Origin: Saprospiraceae bacterium UBA7328
GTDB lineage: Bacteria > Bacteroidota > Bacteroidia > Chitinophagales > Saprospiraceae
Length of the DNA stretch: 38,174 nt
Reading direction: 5' to 3'
NCBI GenBank assembly: GCA_002471345.1
Contig: DKPS01000269.1
Span: 1-38,174, forward strand
Positions 16,856-26,213 of this stretch are shown in pieces. Position 1 is the stretch's first letter; every line of letters starts with the position of its first letter. The translations under genes and the position numbers were made by a program. The notes beneath the pieces were generated by a model. The model did no database searches. It was given only the letters and a program-made list of their open reading frames with translations, and had not been told where the DNA came from.

Positions 16856-18556
16856 AACAGATCATCATCGTAGGAGCACTTAGTGGCATTAAAAGAAATG
16901 CTGGAGGCTGGGCATAAAGCGATTGCCGTAGATAAGGGACCAGGTATTGGCGGTGTTTTCTGCCGCTCCCATGACACACAATACGAGAATCTCTATCTCA
17001 CGATTTCTAATATGTTCATGGCCTATTCGGACTTCGCTCCGAGCGAAAGCAATATCAAGTACTCGTCCAAAGAGGAGTACGGAAAATACCTCGAGGACTA
17101 CGCGGACCACTTTGGACTTCGGGAGCATATTAGACTGAACACAACCGTAACACAGGCTACTTTTCGGGATGACCGTTGGAAGGTTACTACAAAGACGGGC
17201 CCCTCCGGCGAAGAATCAGTGCAGGAAGTAGATGCTCTCATCGTAGCAAGTGGGTCCAGCCATGTGGCCAATCGGGTAGAACCAGAAGGGTTCACTGGTC
17301 GCGTTCTTCATTCCAGCGATTACAACAGTCCATCGGACTTTGCTGGTCAGAAAGTATTACTTGTCGGCAGTGGTGAAAGTGCTGCTGACATTGCCTCAGA
17401 TATCGCGGGAGAGGCTGCAGGAGTGACTATTTGGTCACGTTCTCCGGTTTCTGTTGCACCAAGATTCCCTGGAATATTTTCTACCGATCCCGACCATGAT
17501 GAGCAGGTTTTCATGAAGGATGAAACCAAGTGGGGAAATGCCAAAGTATCTGACTTCCTCGAAGTCATGACAACCAGCCGAATGGCCAATGCTGCTCCTA
17601 TGTGGGCTTATTCTGCAGTGCGTCATGCCATTTGGGGGACGGGAAAGGTTGCAAGCCCAGCAGCACGCCGACTTTCGGCATGGTGTCGGCAGAGCGTTAA
17701 GGAAGATGGCCTCCGTGGTGACCAAGCCTCAGTACCGACCAAGAATGCTCGAATGTGCACGGAAGCAGCTCGAGGAAATCTTAATGTTGTTGTAGCTAAA
17801 ACCGCTACATTTTCGGGAACTGTTGTAACATTTCCGGATGCTATCTACGAAGGAAATAGCGATCAAGTTTACGATAGTCCAAAAGAGGCGAAGGTGACGG
17901 GCATTGACACGGTCCTACTCTGTACCGGATACAAAACAGACTTTTCCTGGCTCGATGCACCTGGGCTTGATTGGAATCCTCGCAGCTGGTTTAAACAGTG
18001 CTTTCCACCGGGCCTAGGCAATCATTTGATGTTTCTTGGGTGGGCAAGGCCTCATCAAGGGGGTATTCCTTCCTGCGCCGAAATACTTTCGCGGTATATT
18101 GCGATGATACTTAACGGAACTCGCACTTTGCCTGCAGACAACGCTGAGCAGGCTAAGCAGGACGAGGCCAATGCCAACAAGTTCTACAGACGCGCTCAAC
18201 ACTCTGTAAATCTGGTAGACTACCCTGCTTTCATAGACTCGGTTTCTAAACTGATCGGTTGCCATCCAAATACTCCCAAGGTTACGGAACCTAAAAAGCT
18301 CTTGAAGTATTGGATCTACCCGAATTGGTCATTCTGGTATAGGCAGAATGGTCCTGGTGCTACACCTAAAGTGTTAGAGGGAGTGTTGGCAAAGTTTCCA
18401 TTGCGAAAGTCGTTCGCTCTTGATCCCTTCATCATACTTGCATTCTTATTTTCTATGATACAGCTGCCTATTGGGGCGATAATAGGACGACGGCCGGGAA
18501 TGCAAGGCCTGTGGGCATTTAAGTCGAAGAAGCATCTGTTACACAACAATAAGTGA
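16852..18556 (+). pseudogene. Flavin-containing monooxygenase, GC-rich, N-terminal FAD motif broken
   Basis: The open frame 16883-18556 (GTG start, 557 codons) encodes the bulk of a class B flavoprotein monooxygenase. It contains VDKGPGIGG at the end of the first FAD strand pair, the FMO fingerprint FTGRVLHSSDY (F-x-G-x3-H-x3-Y), the NADPH motif VLLVGSGESAADIA, and the late LLCTGYKTDFSWL segment. The true start is evidently ATG 16852, which reads MKQIIIVGA and then should continue with a GxGxxG motif. Instead the frame passes through LSGI and is shifted before ALKEMLEAG. The first FAD-binding glycine motif is thus missing and the enzyme is probably dead. By eye the gene is about 45-60% G+C, far above its neighbours, which indicates transfer. 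Family members oxygenate N, S or ketone substrates. Confidence 0.75.
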
Positions 18557-19101
18557 TCAGCGTACAATAATAGATCAAGAGAACGCACTCTTGAGATTAG
18601 TGACCAATTCTGGAGAAAGCTGTAGCCCATGCTTCAAGCGTGGGCTGCACTGCTGAATGCTGTTGATAAACGGAGTACAACGCTTTGATACTCTAAGAGG
18701 ATTCTTTCCATAGTTTCTAAATATCAGGTTCAGCAAAAGTCTAGGGCCTGGCTATTATTGATCGGATTGCTTTAACTGATTGACGGCTTTATCACTGCAA
18801 TTCATTTGACAGCAAAAAGTATAAAAAGAAATGAAACTATCCATTTCTACAATCTGTATGCAACAGGGCGTTTCAAAACCTCTATTGAATTGCTAAATGA
18901 AAATGAGAAAGTTTAATTTGGGAATGTAATCCACAAAATAATCTATGAAAACTGAACCGATAATTATATTAAATACATTTTCTTTTAACGACTAAGAGCA
19001 TTCAACAATTGAGAAAGTATATTAGCTTCATTTGACTATAGTAAAAGGACTTGTTCTCATTCCATTAATAGTTGTAAAGGCTGTAGTATTAACATCTTCA
19101 G
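18557..19101. other. Intergenic stretch after the monooxygenase, no gene found
   Basis: This stretch of about 545 bases holds the 18621-18649 hairpin and otherwise only short open frames. The longest (47 codons, ending at the TAA near 18914, containing HFYNLYATGRFKTS) matches nothing I know. Higher G+C persists to about 18670 and then falls, which may mark the right end of the transferred segment. Confidence 0.4.
18621..18649. repeat. Strong GC-rich hairpin (REP-like palindrome)
   Basis: TGTAGCCCATGCTT (18621-18634) pairs with AAGCGTGGGCTGCA (18636-18649): 14 pairs, two of them G-T, around a TTCAA loop. There is no T-run after it, so it is not a textbook intrinsic terminator on the plus strand. 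It lies 65 nt after the monooxygenase stop, inside the GC-rich tract. It may be a REP element or a transferred transcription-end hairpin. Confidence 0.6.
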
Positions 19102-21129
19102 TTACTTAAAATGTCTAATACCCATAGCATTGTACAATTCCTTGCTATAATATAGATTACCACCTTTCAATACACATTCTACCTTCCTAATATCGCTAAT
19201 ATTCGATACAGGATTACCATCTATCAAAATAAGGTCAGCATGTTTGCCTACAGTAACAGAACCAAAAGAATTATCCATTCCAGTAATTTGGGCAGAGGTA
19301 ATTGTGGCGAGTTTCAACACTTCATGAGCCGGAATTCCAGCTCGTTCATAAAGTTCAAGTTCTCGATGATAAAGGAAGCCTGGTAAGCCATCCGTTCCCG
19401 GAACTATAGCAATTCCTTTTTCATACAAATCAAAAATCACATCCAACATTTTACTAAAACTGTCTTTATAGCGCTGTACCTTTTCTCCATCCTTCGGTAG
19501 TCCTCCAGCATAAAAGCTACGCTGATTCATCAAAGGAAATCGATCTGCAATCATACTATAGGTAGGGCTAGGTTCTCCCTTCTTAGCGATATACATGTTT
19601 TCAAAAATGGCCATCGTCAAATCCACCAAAATATCTTTGGATTTGAGGAGTTCTACAAAATCTAAATATTCACGGGAATTGAGATCCAGATCAGCTCCAT
19701 GTTGAGCAGGCATGGTATGTCGAAGGGGCGTACGGGTATCTATCGTGTCCGATAAGAAATTAAGAAAAAGCATATTAATGTGCTGAATCTCATTATAACC
19801 CTGATTAATGGCTTGTGTGGCAGTCATATATGCAGGTATATGCCCACTGACTCTCATATTGAGCTCATGCGCTTTTTTAGTTAAGGGAAGGACCCAGTCA
19901 GGCAGGATAGAACTATATAATTTTATTTGATGGTACCCTCGGTCTTTATAATCTTGAATTTCTTCAAGTGCTTCTTCTAAATTCTCTACAACATTTCTTT
20001 GATTAGCAAATTCTCCAGGGCCATCAATAATTCCGCAATAAGTAACAATTCTTGGGCCCAGAATTGCGTTAGTATTAAATTGCTCTCCTAGCTCATGGAG
20101 TTGTTTATTATTAGCTAAATCTCTAACTGATGTCACGCCTCCAGCTAGGTGTAATATTCCTCTAAATTTGGAATTATGCGTATGCATGTCAAACATGCCT
20201 GGTAAAAGTGTTTTACCATTTCCATTAATTACTTTTGCCTTTTCATCTATTGGCATCTGGCCATTAGGATAAATACCGGTAATCATCTCCCCTGTTACAA
20301 ACACATCTTGATTATCATGTATATCACCTTCAGCAGTAAATACATTTACGTTTTGGATGACTACTTTATCTATTTGATGTGTAAGCTTCTTGGCAATTTC
20401 TATAAGATTATGATCTTCGATATCATCCTGTATTCCTTTCATCTCTATACGGAATTTCGAAAATTCCTTTTTTACGATATGAAGATTACCTGAGATTTTA
20501 CAAACCATCTGATCGCCATCCATCCATAAGTAGGTCGGGTCTAAATTCAAACCATTTATCATCAGAAGGTCTAGCGAAGAACCGTCAGAAAGTTGTAAAG
20601 GAATCTTTTTCACTAATTCCACTTCGCCTTCTGGAAATAAATCAACCTTTCCGTTATCGGATTTTAATAATAACTGGCCGAGGATCTCATAAATAGCAGG
20701 TGACCCTGCATATCTGAAATACAATTTATCACCAGCAAAGGTTCCACTAGATTTACCCATCAGATTATTCCAAGAGGCAGATTCGTTTTTGCTCGAAAAA
20801 CTTTCGTCGACGTCTACTTTACGATAATTATTTCCTTTTATCTTTTGCGCAGTAATAAAGTTATTTTCATTGAGCGTAATCTGCTCAATGTAATTAGGTC
20901 CGCGACCTCTATCAGCATATTCATAGCTGTACTCAAAACTATTATCCCCAATCTTCGTTTTTTCATAATCACCGGATACGTTTTCTCTAAAAACAACTTC
21001 ATATGTCGTCGTTTCCCCAACATCTTCAACAATCGTTTCGCCCTGGTTACAACTGGTTAACAAATAAATTATAATAAACGATGTAGCTATAAAAAATCTC
21101 ATGGAGTGGGAAGGAATATGTTTGATCAT
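19102..21129 (-). CDS. Amidohydrolase-family lipoprotein, paralog of the 7.1-9.1 kb gene
   Basis: The 675-residue protein (or 666 from the ATG at 21102, MRFFIATSFIIIYLLTSC, which gives the better signal) has a lipobox Cys and the same two-part layout as the plus-strand paralog. A ~240-residue N-terminal domain (DRGRGPNYIEQITL is also shared with the other copy) is followed by an amidohydrolase barrel. Barrel motifs are FDMHTHNS (His-x-His), GGVTSVRDLAN, YHQIKLYSS (bridging Lys), SGHIPAY (His), IQHINMLFLNFLSDTIDTRT (His) and VPGTDGLPGF (Asp). Closing strands are GSVTVGKHADLILIDGNP. All metal ligands are kept, so it should be active on an amide or cyclic amide in the periplasm. It lies 15 nt after the M19 dipeptidase gene on the same strand, so they form an operon. 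Confidence 0.85.
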   Translation of the reverse strand: MIKHIPSHSMRFFIATSFIIIYLLTSCNQGETIVEDVGETTTYEVVFRENVSGDYEKTKIGDNSFEYSYEYADRGRGPNYIEQITLNENNFITAQKIKGNNYRKVDVDESFSSKNESASWNNLMGKSSGTFAGDKLYFRYAGSPAIYEILGQLLLKSDNGKVDLFPEGEVELVKKIPLQLSDGSSLDLLMINGLNLDPTYLWMDGDQMVCKISGNLHIVKKEFSKFRIEMKGIQDDIEDHNLIEIAKKLTHQIDKVVIQNVNVFTAEGDIHDNQDVFVTGEMITGIYPNGQMPIDEKAKVINGNGKTLLPGMFDMHTHNSKFRGILHLAGGVTSVRDLANNKQLHELGEQFNTNAILGPRIVTYCGIIDGPGEFANQRNVVENLEEALEEIQDYKDRGYHQIKLYSSILPDWVLPLTKKAHELNMRVSGHIPAYMTATQAINQGYNEIQHINMLFLNFLSDTIDTRTPLRHTMPAQHGADLDLNSREYLDFVELLKSKDILVDLTMAIFENMYIAKKGEPSPTYSMIADRFPLMNQRSFYAGGLPKDGEKVQRYKDSFSKMLDVIFDLYEKGIAIVPGTDGLPGFLYHRELELYERAGIPAHEVLKLATITSAQITGMDNSFGSVTVGKHADLILIDGNPVSNISDIRKVECVLKGGNLYYSKELYNAMGIRHFK

Positions 21130-21144
21130 TTCAATTTAAAATTT

Positions 21145-22287
21145 CTAAGGTTTTAAAACTTCTCGGTAATACCGCAACCAGTTTAAACCAAGTATTTTCT
21201 CAATATCACCTGTGCTATAACCTCTCTTATCCAGCAGTCTAGTCACATTTCGATAACGGTCGGTAGTGTCTAGCTCAGGAATCCATGGGGGCCATTGCAC
21301 CTTATACGATGGCTTGAATCGAGTTAAGCGTGGGACATACCAGTTTTCACGAGTGGCACCAGTTGCTTCAAGGCCCTGTACAGCAAAATCCGCAGCTAAT
21401 CCCACATGATCTATTCCCCCCACTTTCACAGCATGATCTATATGATCCACATATGTCTCCAAGGTTGTTTCCTTACCCAAGTTCGGGCCTATCATATATC
21501 CAAGAGAGATAATTCCTATTACACCACCTTTATCTGCCATAGCTCGAATCTGTTCATCAGTTTTGGCTCGTGGATGATCCTTATGGAGGGCTTCACACAT
21601 AGAGTGGTTGATCATTGCACCAGACTTGCTGAATTTAATACCATCATTGGTAGTCTGACGGCCACAATGAGATAGGTCTATAATTATTCCGAGCTCGTTC
21701 ATTCGCTCTACTGCTTCTACCCCAAAGTCAGAAAGGCCGGCATTTGTGCGTTCTGTGCAACCATCGCCTAACAAATTACGCGGATTATAAGTCAACTGCA
21801 TCCACCTTGTACCAGCATGGTATAGAATATCCAGATTGTCAATTGATTTTTCGATCATGCTGGTATTCTGAAATCCTAACATGATAGCAACTTTACCTTC
21901 TTTTTTAGCTAGAATAAAGTCATCAGCACTTGTAGCTCGAATAAACCGATCTGGGTTTTTCTTTATTCTGCTTTGCCATTCCGATAAAGAAAAGAGCGCC
22001 CTTCTCAAACTTCCTGAGTCCAATGAAGCATTGAATCCTGTATATCCAGACTTTTTCAAAGCTTTATTTGAATCTTGATTCCAATTACGGGTGATTACTA
22101 TTCCATCAACGACAATAGCATTATCGTAGATATGGTCAATATTTTTGAGTATAGAACGGGAGATTAATTCAGAATTATTGGAATTTAGTTCATGACTAAT
22201 TTTTGGAGCAAAACTGTTGGCAATCTGTATAGGGAACAATGCGCCCAATGGTAATAACTTGATAAGACTTCTTCGTTTAGATTGCAT
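21145..22287 (-). CDS. M19 (renal dipeptidase)-type enzyme with Tat signal, metal site altered
   Basis: The N-terminus KRRSLIKLLPLGALF fits a twin-arginine export signal. The body has the M19 barrel landmarks DLSHCGR (His207), INHSMCEAL (His228), ADKGGVIGI and HVGLAADF (Asp300). Two classical zinc features are absent. The usual DGHND at strand 1 reads DGIVIT (61-66, no His-x-Asp), and the bridging Glu of the GxEG-type motif is Gln140 (LGFQNTSMIE). This suggests a subclass with one or no zinc of the normal pair, or a different substrate. M19 enzymes cleave dipeptides and some lactams. Coupled to the amidohydrolase lipoprotein (15 nt), it likely feeds the same peptide or amide degradation. A short remnant of a related gene lies at 29759-29803. 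Confidence 0.75.
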   Translation of the reverse strand: MQSKRRSLIKLLPLGALFPIQIANSFAPKISHELNSNNSELISRSILKNIDHIYDNAIVVDGIVITRNWNQDSNKALKKSGYTGFNASLDSGSLRRALFSLSEWQSRIKKNPDRFIRATSADDFILAKKEGKVAIMLGFQNTSMIEKSIDNLDILYHAGTRWMQLTYNPRNLLGDGCTERTNAGLSDFGVEAVERMNELGIIIDLSHCGRQTTNDGIKFSKSGAMINHSMCEALHKDHPRAKTDEQIRAMADKGGVIGIISLGYMIGPNLGKETTLETYVDHIDHAVKVGGIDHVGLAADFAVQGLEATGATRENWYVPRLTRFKPSYKVQWPPWIPELDTTDRYRNVTRLLDKRGYSTGDIEKILGLNWLRYYREVLKP

Positions 22288-22858
22288 GGTTTAATATTAA
22301 AATGATAAATCTCTTGAAAACAACCAAAATAGCATTTTCAACATTCAAGAAGAAAACAGTTGTTCTTGTACGCATTTTCTAAAGATACAGAATGACTGTG
22401 AATCGTAAATCATATGGTGGGAGAATGATATGATAGATTGTTTTTTGATACTGTATAGAAATTCTAATTGTACAACAATATTAAGCTGTCAAAATGCTAA
22501 GTCTACTAATCAACGAAACGTGATTTAACCCACTACATTCAATACTTTATCACCACTCTAACAGTCTATCGACTTTACAGATTAAAAAGGCTATTCTCAA
22601 AGCATTTAGTATTGTCTCAAAATCTTAATTATAAAGGGTGTTTGACCTAATTTATGAGACTTTGATTAATATTATGAGTTGACTGACAATGTATATTAGA
22701 TGTATTGCAAAACCACCCTTTGATCATAGGTGCTGAAACATAAAATGAGAATCCAATCTAATACATTTGACTACATTTCCTTTAGAACAGACTTTGGGTG
22801 TATAAATTGATAAAACGAAATTATCAATGTTCATAAAATCCATTACCTTAACCGATAT
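22288..22858. other. Intergenic region between divergent genes, nothing firm
   Basis: These 571 bases separate the minus-strand M19 gene from the plus-strand NIPSNAP gene. I see no coding sequence. TACATTTG at 22762-22769 (plus) matches the TAnnTTTG -7 consensus but lies about 90 bases before the NIPSNAP start and lacks a convincing -33 element, so I do not call a promoter. Confidence 0.4.
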
Positions 22859-23599
22859 ATGAAGAAGCTATTTCCTGTTATTTTTTTCCTTTTGTTATTT
22901 GCACTTTCAGCCGGAGCTCAGACTCAGGTTTACGAATTAAAAGTATATGAAACAAAAGTTTTCCGATCTGCAGACCTATTGCACACCTATTTTGAAAAAG
23001 CCCTCATACCAGCATTAAATAGACAAGGCGCAAAAAATGTTGGAGTATTCGAAGAAGAGGGTGAGTCATTACCAAAAAAAATCTATCTGCTCATTCCTCA
23101 CAAGGATATTCTCACTTTTCAAAATAGTGACAGGAATTTATTTGCTGATGCAGAATACGTGACAGCTGCCAATCCCTACCTATCTTCTGATCAGGCAACT
23201 ATCCCATTTATAAGAATTAATTCTAGTCTTATCCAAAGCACCAAAGAGTTCCCTGAATTGAAAGTTCCAAATGCTGCAAAAATCTATGAACTGAGAACTT
23301 ATGAAAGTCATAATGAAGGTGCCCTTAAAAGTAAATTAAGAATGTTTGAAGACGAGTTTGACATTTTTGCCGATGCTGGGCTACCGATGGTATTCTATGG
23401 TAAAAACATTTCTGGTGACCAAATGCCTTGCCTAACTTATATGCTGGCAAATACGACCTTAGAAGAAAACAAAGTTGGTTGGTCAAATTTCATTAATCTT
23501 CCGGCTTGGAAGAAATTAGTTTCTATGGATGAATACAAAGGCAACATGAGCAATATCACTCGTGTGTTTCTGAAACCCATGGATTACTCTCAGATTTAA
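22859..23599 (+). CDS. Secreted NIPSNAP-family protein
   Basis: A clear Sec signal peptide (MKKLFPVIFFLLLFALSAGA, cleavage before QTQ) precedes two ferredoxin-like repeats. The first begins VYELKVYETKVFRSADLLHT (about 24-43) and the second KIYELRTYESHNEGALKSKL (about 141-160). Each opens with the Y-E-L-R/K-x-Y motif that defines NIPSNAP domains. The dimeric alpha-beta barrel fold is shared with DUF1330 proteins and small monooxygenases. Exported NIPSNAP proteins are frequent in Bacteroidota and Planctomycetota genomes, often near oxidoreductases or sulfatases, but their function is unknown. Here it precedes the broken arylsulfatase by about 290 nt on the same strand. Confidence 0.8.
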   Translation: MKKLFPVIFFLLLFALSAGAQTQVYELKVYETKVFRSADLLHTYFEKALIPALNRQGAKNVGVFEEEGESLPKKIYLLIPHKDILTFQNSDRNLFADAEYVTAANPYLSSDQATIPFIRINSSLIQSTKEFPELKVPNAAKIYELRTYESHNEGALKSKLRMFEDEFDIFADAGLPMVFYGKNISGDQMPCLTYMLANTTLEENKVGWSNFINLPAWKKLVSMDEYKGNMSNITRVFLKPMDYSQI

Positions 23600-23885
23600 T
23601 TTTCAACTCATCTAAGGGTACTTGAAAACCCACCAACGTCTCATACACATGATATGCCAAGCAAGTATATGCATCAACACATAGTTGGTACCATTGTCCA
23701 CATATGGCACGTACCTCTGGACTTATTTAATATTTATATAATAGAGCATTTGTGCGTCAGTTTCAAGTAGCTCGATAGCAGTATGTGTAATATCAATTGT
23801 TAGACTCAGCTTGTTGATTTATTTCAGTTCTCTAAGAACATCATTAAAATTCGGTAAATTCAGCAGTTTACTAACCTCTTAACCA

Positions 23886-25544
23886 ATGGACATCTTTAAA
23901 AATCAACATTTAGATTTGAAGCGTTTTCCGATTCTAATTATCAGTTTAGTAAACATCTCGTGTAATCCGCCAACGACCAATAAGGAGATACCTGATTCAA
24001 GACCTAACGTCCTTTTGATCGTGGCTGATGATTTGGGTTATACGGACTTGGGCGTTTTTGGGGGAGAAATTTCCACACCTAACATTGACGCTCTTGCAAA
24101 ACAGGGTATGCTATTCACAAACTTTCACACGGCACCATTATGTGCTCCGACTAGAGCAATGTTATTATCAGGAAATGATAATCATATAGCTGGAATGGGA
24201 AGACAGGGTGCTGATTCAATATTGAGTTCAAATTGGGATTATGAAACACATTTGAGCGATAGAATAGTCCCTCTACCACAATTGATGCAAGATGAAGGAT
24301 ATAATACCTACACTGCGGGGAAATGGCATCTTGGATATGAAATCGAAAACAGCCCCCTTTCAAAAGGATTTGAGCGATCCTGGAATCTTCTGGGTGGAGC
24401 TGGAAACCACTATAACAAGGTCGGTTTATCAAATAGTCATCCAGTTTCTAAATACAGGAAAAATGGTGAATTCGTCGAGTACCCTGAAGGCAAATACAGT
24501 ACAGAATTCTATGCTTCTACGCTGATTGATTTCTTCAAACAAGACAAAGATAATGGAAACCCCTTTTTTGCTTTTGCAGCATTCACGTCTCCTCACTGGC
24601 CGCTTCAAGCACCACATGAATTCACTCAAAAATACAAGGGAAGATACGATGAAGGTTATGACAAATTGAGAGTCAAGCGGTTTGAATCTACCAAGATTAA
24701 AGGCATTATTCCTGAACATTCAAAACTTCCTCCAAGATTAGAAACCGTGATTGACTAGGATCAATTAGGTCCTGATGAAAAAAGGGTTGAATCCAAAAAA
24801 ATGGAACTGTACGCTGCAATGGTTGATAATCTTGATTTTCATGTCGGAAGGATGATCGATTCTCTAAAGGCTTTTGGTCTCTATGAAAATACGCTCATCA
24901 TTTTCATGTCTGATAATGGCGCCAATGGAGGAGATTTTTATAATAATAGCAATCCTAATTACCGAGAATTCCTTCATTCTACTTATCAGAACACATACGA
25001 AAACATGGGTTCCGATAGTTCCTTTGTTGTTTACGGCACACCCTGGGCTCATGCAGGAAGTGCCCCATTCAATAGGTATAAGGTATTTACTACCGAAGGA
25101 GGGATACGGGCTCCTCTTATTATTTCTGGAAAAGGTGTTGGTAGAACAAATGATATTAATCATTCGTATCTCACTTTGCTAGATCTGGCACCTACATTCT
25201 ATGAAATCGCAGGAGTAAATTATCCTGGAAAATATAATTCCGACAAAATCCTTCCTCTTTTAGGAGAATCAATGGTTTCTTAAATTTCTGGGGACGCACA
25301 ACAGGTACACAGTGATGAATATGTTCTAGTCCTTGAACACAATGACAGGGCATACGTAAAAAAAGGACCTTGGAAATTAGTACACATTAACGGCCCTTTC
25401 AGTGAAGATAATTTCGTCCTGTTCAATTTAGACAATGATTTAGGAGAAACCACAGATCTAAAGGATGAATTTCAAGAGAAATATCAAGATCTTTTGAAGA
25501 TTTACAAAGATTATGCAGAACGTGTACAGGTGATACCTGGCTAG
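23886..25544 (+). pseudogene. Arylsulfatase lipoprotein with two in-frame stop codons
   Basis: One reading frame spans 23886-25544 (553 codons) with stops only at TAG 24756-24758 and TAA 25281-25283 before the final TAG. The N-terminus carries a lipoprotein signal (LIISLVNISC, Cys26). Sulfatase features are all present: VADDLGYTDLG (Asp48-Asp49), the formylglycine motif C86-A-P-T-R, AGKWHLG, SPHWPLQAP, MSDNGANGG and, near the end, AYVKKGPWKLV. At the first stop the sequence TVID(stop)DQLGPDEKRVESKKMELYA implies a lost Trp (TGG to TAG). At the second, GESMVS(stop)ISGDAQQVHSDEY implies a lost residue, perhaps Leu (TTA to TAA). No frameshift is seen. The gene is a recent nonsense mutant or carries sequence errors. 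It would have cleaved sulfate esters in the periplasm, for example on algal polysaccharides. Confidence 0.85.
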
Positions 25545-25763
25545 GAATAGTAAAATCTTAAGTTATTCTGTTTCCATCTTGAGTCTATGGGCAAATCAGA
25601 GTGACTAAAATCCTGTAAGATTTATTCACATTGTTAGCTTTTCGGTAGTTAGTATCAGTTAATCTTTTTTCAATAACATGAACTAGATCAATTGTCAACT
25701 TTTACATATCTCTGTCCGCCTTGAGAGATTGCTTTCTTTTGTTTGAAGAAAGTTTTAAGCATA

Positions 25764-26143
25764 TCAAAAACTCATTGTGTCATCATCAATTTGGTAAGCA
25801 CACCATTCAACAATTGAAGCAAAGTTGGTATTTAGCGCTTCAATATAACGTTGATTATGCTGTATATGATCAATAATTAGGTAAAAACTTTCGACTGCTG
25901 AACTGTCATAACTAATGCAATTTCCAATGGCCATTGCATTTGATTTTAGATCTTCTTGAATTTCTCTTAAGACAGTTAATTCCTTTTTTTGTATTAATAG
26001 CTTTCATTCCAATTATTAATTGATAAAGCAATGAGAATCCCAATAATCACGAGTATAATTTCACCTACAGCATAAATTAGATATTTGCTGATTTTGTTAT
26101 CAGAAAGTAGCTACTATCTGATCGTTCTAAAGAATTTTATCAT
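25764..26143 (-). pseudogene. Decayed DUF6090 gene, tandem copy of the next gene
   Basis: Reading from ATG 26141-26143 gives MIKFFRTIR, then two consecutive TAG codons (26111-26116), then LLSDNKISKYLIYAVGEIIL and a membrane helix ending SINNWNESY and TAA. A shifted frame then continues as EIQEDLKSNAMAIGNCISYD and on to a TGA at 25764-25766. The intact neighbour reads MIKFFRKIRQQLLTENKFSK, so the twin TAGs replace twin Gln. With two stops, a frameshift and loss of the last ~100 residues, this copy is dead. Confidence 0.7.
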
Positions 26144-26213
26144 TACTTATTGGTAGGTTATCATTCTGATTAACAGTCAGTGTATATACCATATTAATGG
26201 CTTATACATATGG

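Noticed and set aside
18621..18649. Intrinsic terminator of the monooxygenase
   Set aside because: The hairpin is strong, but no T-run follows on the plus strand; kept as a palindrome or REP candidate.
18773..18916. Open run containing HFYNLYATGRFKTS as a gene remnant
   Set aside because: Only 47 codons, no start codon at its head and no family that I can name.
22762..22769. TACATTTG as promoter of the NIPSNAP gene
   Set aside because: The -7 match stands alone without a -33 element at proper spacing, and it is about 90 bases from the start in AT-rich DNA where such matches arise by chance.
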